Source: Actinomycetes bacterium (GTDB lineage Bacteria > Actinomycetota > Acidimicrobiia > Acidimicrobiales > SZUA-35). From it: DNA of 7,032 nucleotides. Below are positions 1 through 5,740 of the stretch, piece by piece. The stretch spans positions 1 through 7,032 of the forward strand of contig JAAETV010000331.1 of assembly GCA_024227975.1 (NCBI GenBank), in the 5' to 3' direction. Numbering within the stretch: position 1 is the first letter of the stretch; each line of letters opens with the position of its first letter. Both the position numbers and the translations under genes were made by a program. The notes under the pieces are model-generated. The model made no database searches, was not told the DNA's origin, and saw only the letters and a list, made by a program, of their open reading frames with translations.

Positions 1-1003
1 GCCGCCAACCAGGCCGACTAGGCCCGGACGACTCGCCGGCGATGTTGAAACGATCGAGCAGGGCCTCTCGGCATCGATCCTTGCCCAACAAGTCCCCGGC
101 AGTGAACCGGTGTGGGATCAGCAGATCTTGATCGGGGCTCCACTCGGTTGGGTCTATACCGTTCACGATGCCGACCAGATGATCGGCCCGGGTTCGTAGG
201 AGCTCGTCGAGGCCCATGCCGTGCTCGGGATCCTGGATCTCGCGGGCATAGGTCTCGCTCACCGTTGACAGCCAGGTGGCGTAGAGGATGCCAGTCTCCA
301 GAAAGCTCACCAGACCGGCCTGCAACCGCTCCTGGTGGAACAGATGCCGTTGGGCCGAGAGGCCGAGCTGATCCACGGCGTCGGCGGCGAAGATCCCCGA
401 GAAACTCAGGTTGTGGATCGACAACAAGGTGGCGGTGGCGGCCAGAGAGGGTACCGAGCGATACGACGTGCCCAAATAGAGGGGCAGGAGTCCGGTATGC
501 CAGTCGTTGCAGTGGATGACGTCGGGTGCCCACGCGGATTGGGCCAGCACTTCGAGCACTCCACGACACAGGGTCGCCCATCGCAGAGGCTCGTCCGGAT
601 CGCTCGTGTAGTACCCATCCCGGTGATACAGCTCGGGGCAGTCGAGTAGCTCGACATCGAGGGTCGAGCCATCGTCGCCCATCGAGTTGGGCAGTGGCAC
701 GGTCGATACACCAACCGTGACCGAGCGACCCGGATAGTCGAGCTGGATGTCTCGGGACCCACTCGTCGGTGTCACCTCGAAACCCGCGGCCTCAACCGTC
801 CCGTAGAGGGGCAGGAAGAGCCGCACCTCGTGGCCCTGGCGATGAAGCGCTCGGCCCAGTGAGGCCACCACGTCAGCAAGCCCACCGGTCTTGGCGAACG
901 GGGCAATTTCAGCAGCAACGAGCGCGATTTTGAGACTTCGAATACCTACGAACGTAGCCCCCGGCGTGACCTCCAGGCGAGTGCACCTATGATCTTGTTC
1001 CAT
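1..1003 (-). CDS. glgA: Glycogen/starch synthase, GT5 family (GlgA-like), N-terminal part, runs off the left edge
   Basis: This gene encodes the N-terminal Rossmann domain of a GT-B glycosyltransferase of family GT5, which elongates alpha-1,4-glucan in the cytoplasm from ADP-glucose (or UDP-glucose). I translated it by hand from the minus strand; 334 codons are in the window. The GT5 signature KTGGLADVV is at residues 38-46, and its Lys binds the sugar nucleotide. Other GT5 blocks are IHCNDWHTGLLPLYL at 163-177, SIHNLSFSGIF at 195-205, LSTVSETYAREI at 245-256 and GIVNGIDPTEWSP at 278-290. The C-terminal domain lies outside the window. ATG at 1003 is chosen because no other canonical start precedes the first conserved strand (LKIALVAAEIAPF, about residue 24). 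It leaves an unusual 20-residue leader and has no clear Shine-Dalgarno. An in-frame ATG also exists at 1048, but it would overlap the divergent gene by 47 bases. The last codons (about 1-25) read poorly for GT5 and fit better in another frame; see findings. The family assignment is secure. Whether the product is glycogen or another glucan is inference. Confidence 0.93.
   Translation of the reverse strand, partial: MEQDHRCTRLEVTPGATFVGIRSLKIALVAAEIAPFAKTGGLADVVASLGRALHRQGHEVRLFLPLYGTVEAAGFEVTPTSGSRDIQLDYPGRSVTVGVSTVPLPNSMGDDGSTLDVELLDCPELYHRDGYYTSDPDEPLRWATLCRGVLEVLAQSAWAPDVIHCNDWHTGLLPLYLGTSYRSVPSLAATATLLSIHNLSFSGIFAADAVDQLGLSAQRHLFHQERLQAGLVSFLETGILYATWLSTVSETYAREIQDPEHGMGLDELLRTRADHLVGIVNGIDPTEWSPDQDLLIPHRFTAGDLLGKDRCREALLDRFNIAGESSGPSRPGWR
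966..993 (+). promoter_or_regulatory. Candidate leaderless promoter of the ATP-grasp/esterase operon
   Basis: TATGAT at 988-993 is a near-consensus -10 hexamer and matches the actinobacterial TANNNT pattern. It sits 8 bases before the ATG at 1002, the distance expected if transcription starts on the A of the start codon. GTGACC at 966-971, 16 bases upstream, matches the TTGACA -35 consensus at four of six positions. A TGA stop in the reading frame at 990-992 leaves only nine bases before the ATG, none resembling a Shine-Dalgarno, so a leaderless mRNA is the simplest reading. The element lies inside the first codons of the divergent glycogen synthase gene. The motif match is seen in the sequence; activity is inference. 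Confidence 0.6.
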
Positions 1004-2258
1004 GACCGCGCTCGTGCTGGTGGCACCATACGGACTCGAGAGCACCATGAAGTTCGTCTCCGCCGCGGCCGGACTTCCCGACGTGCAACTGGGGCTCGTG
1101 TCCCACGAACCGACTGAGGCCTTTGCCACCAGGCTCGACACGGATCTCCGCGACCGAATCAGCGGCTTCGCCCAGGTCGCCAACACCCAGGACCCCGATC
1201 AGCTCGAAGTCGGCGTTCGCGACGTCGGGCGCCAGCTCGGTGGTCAGGTGGATGCGCTGGCCGGGATTCTCGAGCCACTCCAGGAGTCGCTGGCCGTCGT
1301 CCGTCAGCGACTGGGGATCCGTGGCATGGACCCCGAAGAGGCCCGACGCTTTCGGGACAAGGCCCACATGAAGGATGTCCTGCGGGCCAACGGTCTCCCC
1401 TGTGCCAAGCACTGCCTGGCCACCAGTGCCGAGGAGGCACTGGCCTTCGCCGACGAGCTGCTACCGCTGGTGGCCAAGCCTCCGGCGGGAGCCGGCGCCG
1501 TCGATACCTTCAGGATCGACGAGCGAGATCAGCTCGAGACATGGGTCCGGAGCATGCCTCCTTCGTCCCACCAGCCCATCCTCCTGGAGGAGTTCATCCA
1601 GGGCGACGAGTACTCGTTCGACTCGGTATCGGTTGGAGGGGATCATCGCTTCCACTCGATCTCGTCCTACGCCCCGACCCCGCTGGAGGTGATGGAGACA
1701 CCCTGGATCCAGTGGACAGTCCTCCTACCCCGCTCGATCGACGGGCCGGAATTCGAGCCGATCCGACAGGCCGGGCCCCAGGCCCTCAGCGCTCTCGGCA
1801 TGGTGACGGGCATGACCCACATGGAGTGGTTCTGCCGTCACGATGGGTCGATCGCGATCTCTGAAGTTGCGGCCCGCCCCCCGGGCGCCCAGATCACGAC
1901 CCTGATCTCCTATGCCCACGACCACGACTTCTACCGGGCGTGGGCCGAGCTGAACGCGTTCGAGACGTTCGAGCCCCCCGAACGTAGATACGCGACCGGA
2001 GCCGCCTACCTACGTGGCCAGGGTGCTGGCGCCGTCGTCGACGTCGAGGGGATCGACGAGATCCAACGGGAGCTCGGCCCCCTCGTCGTCGAGGCCCAGC
2101 TCCCCCGCCGGGGTCAAGCCAAGTCGGCCAGCTACGAGGGTGAGGGCTACGTCATCTTGCGTCACCCCGAGACCGAGGTGGTCGAGAGCGGGCTGAAACA
2201 GATCGTGTCGAGCCTCCGAGTCCACCTCGGCAACGACGACCATGGAGGTTCGCCATGA
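1002..2258 (+). CDS. ATP-grasp ligase-like protein, first of a tandem paralogous pair
   Basis: A 418-residue cytoplasmic protein of the carbamoyl-phosphate-synthase/biotin-carboxylase-like ATP-grasp superfamily, whose members activate a carboxylate as an acyl phosphate and join it to a nucleophile, usually an amine. Residues 1-105 form the pre-ATP-grasp Rossmann domain (first strand TALVLVAPYG). The FRDK motif is at 117-120. The ATP-binding lysine is in VAKP (157-160, Lys159) next to the flexible loop PAGAGAV (161-167). LLEEFIQGDEYSFD (194-207) holds the acidic residues that contact the adenosine. The metal ligands are Glu275 in THMEW and Glu288 in SEVAARPPG, with Arg292 in the usual phosphate-binding place. 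The Asn common in ExN motifs is Ala290, a change also seen in PurK-like enzymes. All core residues look intact, so I expect an active ligase; the substrate is unknown. It overlaps the next gene by four bases (ATGA). The ATG at 1002 is the first possible start after an in-frame stop at 990-992. Confidence 0.9.
   Translation: MTALVLVAPYGLESTMKFVSAAAGLPDVQLGLVSHEPTEAFATRLDTDLRDRISGFAQVANTQDPDQLEVGVRDVGRQLGGQVDALAGILEPLQESLAVVRQRLGIRGMDPEEARRFRDKAHMKDVLRANGLPCAKHCLATSAEEALAFADELLPLVAKPPAGAGAVDTFRIDERDQLETWVRSMPPSSHQPILLEEFIQGDEYSFDSVSVGGDHRFHSISSYAPTPLEVMETPWIQWTVLLPRSIDGPEFEPIRQAGPQALSALGMVTGMTHMEWFCRHDGSIAISEVAARPPGAQITTLISYAHDHDFYRAWAELNAFETFEPPERRYATGAAYLRGQGAGAVVDVEGIDEIQRELGPLVVEAQLPRRGQAKSASYEGEGYVILRHPETEVVESGLKQIVSSLRVHLGNDDHGGSP
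2244..2248 (+). promoter_or_regulatory. Strong Shine-Dalgarno of the second ATP-grasp gene
   Basis: GGAGG lies six bases before the ATG at 2255, inside the last codons of the upstream gene. Together with the ATGA stop/start overlap it fixes the start and points to coupled translation. This is the best ribosome binding site in the window and contrasts with the apparently leaderless first gene. Confidence 0.8.
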
Positions 2259-3484
2259 GAGTCTTGATGATCTCGCCCGGGTTTCCGGCTGACATCCCGT
2301 ACTTCACCCGGGCACTATCCAATATCGGGGCCCAGGTGCTCGGAATCGGCGATCAGCACGAGTCAGGCCTACCCCCCGAGGTCAGCGACGTGCTGTCCGG
2401 CTACTTGCAGACGACCGACTTGTGGGCCGAGGACAATACGGTCGATGAGGTGGCCAACTGGCTCAGCTCCCACGGTGTTGGCGTCGACCGGGTGGAGTGC
2501 CTCTGGGAGCCAGGCGTTGTGCTTGCGGCCAAGCTGCGGGCCCGTCTCGGTATTGGCGGCCTGTCAGTCGAGCAAGCCATCGCTTTTCGCGACAAGGAGA
2601 CCATGAAGCAGGTTCTCGACGCGGCTGGGATCAGGACCCCCCACCACTATCGAGCCGAGACCGCCGACGAGGTCCGATCAGCGGCCGAGAGAATCGGCTA
2701 CCCCCTGGTGGTGAAGCCCATCGCCGGAGCCGGCTCGGCCGACACCTACACCGCCGATGGTCCCGACGACCTCGAAGCAATTCTGGCCGCCGTCTCCCAT
2801 GTGGCCGAAGTCTCGGTCGAGGAATACATCGACGGAGAGGAGTACACCTACGACACCGTCACCGCCAACGGTGAGGTCTTGTTCGAGAGCGTCACGTGGT
2901 ACCGGCCAAAGCCATTGGTCACCCGACTGAATCCGTGGATCAGCCAGTCCGCCATCTGTCTTCGCGACATCACCACCCCCGAGATCGCGGTCGGCGTCGA
3001 CCTGGGCCGGCGGGTGCTGGCCGCCCTCGGTTTCACCACCGGGTTCACCCACATGGAGTGGTTCCGAACCCCATCGGGAGAGGCCGTCTTCGGAGAGATC
3101 GGTGCTCGGGCCCCCGGGGGCAGACTCCCCCACGGGATGAACCTCTCGGCCGACTTCGACGTGTTCACTGGATGGGCTGAAGCGGTCTGCTCGGGCCGGA
3201 TCTCCCAGGACACCACCAAGGTCTACAATGCGGCACTGGTCTTCAAGCGAGCCCAGGGCGACGGTACCCATATCAGCCGGATCGAGGGCTTGGAGCCCCT
3301 TCTCGTCGAATACGGTGCTCTCATGCCCGTCCTCGATCTCGCGCCGGTTGGTGCGGCCAGAAGCGATTGGCGTCAGGTCGTTACCGGTGACGGATGGATG
3401 GTGGCCCGCCACCCAGACCTGGCAACGACACTTCACATTGCTGATCGCCTCGCCTCCGAGGTCAGGTTGATCGCCGATCGGTGA
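2255..3484 (+). CDS. ATP-grasp ligase-like protein, second of the tandem pair
   Basis: A 409-residue paralogue of the gene just upstream, probably another cytoplasmic carboxylate-amine (or similar) ligase. The N-terminal Rossmann-like domain begins MRVLMISPGFP. A WEP motif (84-86) ends a strand before the FRDK motif at 111-114. The ATP-binding lysine is in VVKP (152-155, Lys154), followed by the glycine-rich loop GAGS (158-161). VEEYIDGEEYTYD (188-200) carries the nucleotide-binding acids. Glu268 in THMEW and Glu281 in GEIGARAPGG are the expected metal ligands, with Arg285 beside them. The pair also share a C-terminal pattern in which a Trp or Tyr is followed by ARHP or LRHP (gene 1 near 383-389, this gene near 381-387), which suggests duplication over the full length. 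The substrate pocket segments between the motifs differ clearly, so the two may act on different substrates or in successive steps. The stop codon is part of the ribosome binding site of the next gene. Specific reaction unknown. Confidence 0.9.
   Translation: MRVLMISPGFPADIPYFTRALSNIGAQVLGIGDQHESGLPPEVSDVLSGYLQTTDLWAEDNTVDEVANWLSSHGVGVDRVECLWEPGVVLAAKLRARLGIGGLSVEQAIAFRDKETMKQVLDAAGIRTPHHYRAETADEVRSAAERIGYPLVVKPIAGAGSADTYTADGPDDLEAILAAVSHVAEVSVEEYIDGEEYTYDTVTANGEVLFESVTWYRPKPLVTRLNPWISQSAICLRDITTPEIAVGVDLGRRVLAALGFTTGFTHMEWFRTPSGEAVFGEIGARAPGGRLPHGMNLSADFDVFTGWAEAVCSGRISQDTTKVYNAALVFKRAQGDGTHISRIEGLEPLLVEYGALMPVLDLAPVGAARSDWRQVVTGDGWMVARHPDLATTLHIADRLASEVRLIADR
3480..3484 (+). promoter_or_regulatory. 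Shine-Dalgarno overlapping the upstream stop codon
   Basis: GGTGA at 3480-3484 lies seven bases before the ATG at 3492 and contains the TGA stop of the second ATP-grasp gene. A ribosome terminating there would sit on the next initiation site, so reinitiation is likely. This favours ATG 3492 over the in-frame ATGs at 3513 and 3516, which lack a comparable site. Confidence 0.55.
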
Positions 3485-3491
3485 ACGGCTC

Positions 3492-5729
3492 ATGATCATC
3501 AGAAAGCGCAACATGATGAGAAGCTCCGGAGAGCGGCAGATACTGCTGCTCGGGCCCCAACGACACCAACAGGGCGTCGCCAAGGCCATCAGTGATCTCG
3601 GTGTCAACGGCACCCTGGCGACTGTGACCGCCGGGTGGGAGGAGCGCGAGCACGAGGACACTGTGCTGTCCCAAGATCTGGACGGTCGGACCCGCAATCT
3701 CGGCCTTTATCCCCGGGCAGAAGACGTCTACGTTCACGACAGCTTTGTCCGGACCCTGATCGAGGAGCGCCACGATCGGCTGCGCCAGTTGCAGGAGCTC
3801 TACCGCTTTCGGCTGGCCCCCCAGCTCCAGGTATGCCGGGCCCTGCTGGCCCGCACCAAGCCAGGTGATCCCGACAGCCTGCTGGACCCCGAGATCGACA
3901 GCGCCATCGACGGCGTACGAGCCTTGGATCAACATCATCTCGACCGGATCTCGACACTCGAAGCAGAGATAGCCGAGCGGTTGGCCGATCGTCGGCGACC
4001 CTCCATCGAGCACCATCGAGTCGAGCTGGCACGAACATTGGACGAGGCCGATGCCCTGCTCGTCGCCGGCGGAAATGTAGGAACACTGCTCACCCTGCTA
4101 CGCCTGTTCGACGTCTTCGGTCTCGCTGACACGAAGCCCGTCGTTGCCTGGTCGGGTGGAGCGATGGTGCTCACGGAGCGCGTCGTTCTCTTTCACGACA
4201 ACCCACCCCAGGGGCCGGGCGATGCCGAACTGTACGGACCGGGCCTGGGGTTGGTGACGGGCCTGGTCCCGCTGCCCCATGCACGTCATCGGCTCCAGCT
4301 CGACGATCTCGGGCGGGTCGCCCTGTTCGCTCGGCGGTTCGCACCGGCCTCGTGCGTGACCCTCGACTACGGGGGTCGCATCGATCGTTCCCCATCCCCT
4401 GACCGGTGGCAACCGAGCGGAGGAGCGTGCGTGCTGGGCCTCGACGGCCGGGTGGAGGCAACGGTCGGCTCCTCGACAGCCTCTGAGTGGCCAAACACCG
4501 ATCTTGGATCGGGGATCGACCTGAAACTCCGGGACCCAGCGGTCGAGAGCGAGACCACCCTCACTAGCGGTCCCAGTCCTGTCGTCGGCGACGCCAATGT
4601 CGTCATCAGCGACCTCACCAACGGCGCCCACAATGGACGGGCGGCACTCGATCGGGCCCTGGATGCCTGGACCTTCCCCGTCGTCGGTGACGGCTGGGCC
4701 CTGTTCGTCTACCGGGGCTCCGCCAACGAAGTGAAACTGCAGCACTGGGTGTCGGGGCTCCCTTCGGCGCTCCCCTTCCAGCCGATTCCCGGTACGGAGC
4801 TGTGGGTCCTGGAGACCGACATCCAGCACGAAGCTCGGATCGAGTACAAATTCGAGATCGTCAGGGGCAACGGACGCGAACTCATACGCGATCCGCTGAA
4901 CGACACGATGGCCCACGACCCCTTCGGTGCCAACTCGGTGGTGCAGGGCCTCGGCTATGCCAGACCACCCTGGACCCACGACCAACCAACGACCCGCAAG
5001 GGCGAGGTGGTCGACGGTTCGGTGGCGAGCACCGTGTTCGGCCAGAACCGCCCCTACTCGGTGTACCTGCCAGCCCGCTTCCGAGAGACCAGACGCTACC
5101 CCCTGCTGATCGTGCACGACGGCATGGAATACGCCCACTACGCCGCCCTGGTGACGGTTCTCGACAACATGATCCATCGACTGGAGATCCCGCCCCTGGT
5201 GGCGGCCCTGATCCAGTCTCCGGAGCGGACAACTGAGTACGGGGCCGACGACCGCCATGCTCGATTCCTCGTCGATGAGCTGGTCCCGGCCCTGGAAGGT
5301 ACCTTTCCCCTGCTGAGCAACCCCCGCGATCGGGGGCTGGTCGGCGCCAGTCTCGGCGCCGTCGCCAGCCTGCACACGGCATGGTCCCACCCCGGGAGCT
5401 TCGGCAAGCTGCTGTTGCAGTCGGGCTCGTTCGCCTTCACCGACATCGGCGACCACGACCTCGGGCCAGTGTTCGACCCGGTGGTCGAGTTCGTGAACCA
5501 ATTCCGGAAAGACCCGGGCCGGCCCGCAGGCCAGGTCTTCCTCTCGGCTGGGATCTACGAGTCGCTGATCTACTTCAATCGGTCACTCCTCCCTGTGTTC
5601 CAGGAGACGGGAGCCGACGTCCGCCTGGTCGAAGCCCATGACGGCCACAACTGGGAGAATTGGCGCGACCAGCTCCGGGAGGGTCTCACCTGGCTGTTCC
5701 CTGGTCCTCTATGGATGGACTATGAGTAA
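3492..5729 (+). CDS. Two-headed hydrolase: peptidase S51-like domain fused to early-set plus Fes-type esterase
   Basis: A 745-residue protein with no signal peptide or membrane segment visible, so probably cytoplasmic. Residues about 15-325 resemble the peptidase S51 (dipeptidase E/cyanophycinase) fold within the class-I glutamine amidotransferase-like group. They include a first strand QILLLGP, a charged helical stretch (about 85-185), LLVAGGN at 189-195, the nucleophile elbow AWSGGAM (219-225, Ser221), a histidine-bearing segment PLPHARHRL (260-268) and LDYGG (291-295) near the place of the GIDE segment of S51 enzymes. Residues about 390-480 look like the early-set (immunoglobulin-like) domain found N-terminal to enterochelin-esterase-type hydrolases. 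Residues about 510-740 are the alpha/beta hydrolase: strand YPLLIVHDG (536-544), nucleophile elbow GASLGA (618-623, Ser620), candidate acid Glu690 in SAGIYES and His719 in DGHNW. Both active sites look complete. The position between ATP-grasp genes suggests release, trimming or turnover of their product. The esterase call is firm; the S51 call is a family-level judgement from motifs. Confidence 0.85.
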   Translation: MIIRKRNMMRSSGERQILLLGPQRHQQGVAKAISDLGVNGTLATVTAGWEEREHEDTVLSQDLDGRTRNLGLYPRAEDVYVHDSFVRTLIEERHDRLRQLQELYRFRLAPQLQVCRALLARTKPGDPDSLLDPEIDSAIDGVRALDQHHLDRISTLEAEIAERLADRRRPSIEHHRVELARTLDEADALLVAGGNVGTLLTLLRLFDVFGLADTKPVVAWSGGAMVLTERVVLFHDNPPQGPGDAELYGPGLGLVTGLVPLPHARHRLQLDDLGRVALFARRFAPASCVTLDYGGRIDRSPSPDRWQPSGGACVLGLDGRVEATVGSSTASEWPNTDLGSGIDLKLRDPAVESETTLTSGPSPVVGDANVVISDLTNGAHNGRAALDRALDAWTFPVVGDGWALFVYRGSANEVKLQHWVSGLPSALPFQPIPGTELWVLETDIQHEARIEYKFEIVRGNGRELIRDPLNDTMAHDPFGANSVVQGLGYARPPWTHDQPTTRKGEVVDGSVASTVFGQNRPYSVYLPARFRETRRYPLLIVHDGMEYAHYAALVTVLDNMIHRLEIPPLVAALIQSPERTTEYGADDRHARFLVDELVPALEGTFPLLSNPRDRGLVGASLGAVASLHTAWSHPGSFGKLLLQSGSFAFTDIGDHDLGPVFDPVVEFVNQFRKDPGRPAGQVFLSAGIYESLIYFNRSLLPVFQETGADVRLVEAHDGHNWENWRDQLREGLTWLFPGPLWMDYE

Positions 5730-5732
5730 TCT
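5727..5732 (+). promoter_or_regulatory. Weak candidate internal -10 element before the third ATP-grasp gene
   Basis: TAATCT fits TANNNT and ends 8 bases before the ATG at 5741, the same spacing as the operon promoter. No Shine-Dalgarno is visible in the 11-base gap, so some alternative way of starting translation is needed. The -35 region is poor (TGGTCC at 5702-5707 matches three of six). Short AT-rich matches arise by chance, so this is tentative. Confidence 0.25.
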
Positions 5733-5740
5733 GGGTCTAT

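Noticed and set aside
18..581. Minus-strand open frame of 187 codons inside the glycogen synthase
   Set aside because: It is in a different frame from the GT5 motifs, is Arg/Pro/Gly-rich and has no conserved feature.
1002..2258. Biotin carboxylase or carbamoyl-phosphate synthase identity for the first ATP-grasp gene
   Set aside because: The ATP-grasp core matches, but the length, the N-terminal domain and the ExA motif differ, and no carrier or partner subunit is nearby. Only superfamily level is supported.
2678..3697. Long minus-strand open frame of 339 codons opposite the second ATP-grasp gene and the start of the hydrolase
   Set aside because: Composition is that of an antisense shadow in GC-rich DNA, with no recognisable domain, and it crosses a gene boundary on the other strand. 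The plus-strand genes show clear conserved motifs.
4098..5501. Very long minus-strand open frame of 467 codons opposite the hydrolase
   Set aside because: It mirrors the codon structure of the plus gene, is rich in Gly, Val, His and Arg in the usual antisense manner, and shows no fold or motif. Length alone is not evidence at this GC content.
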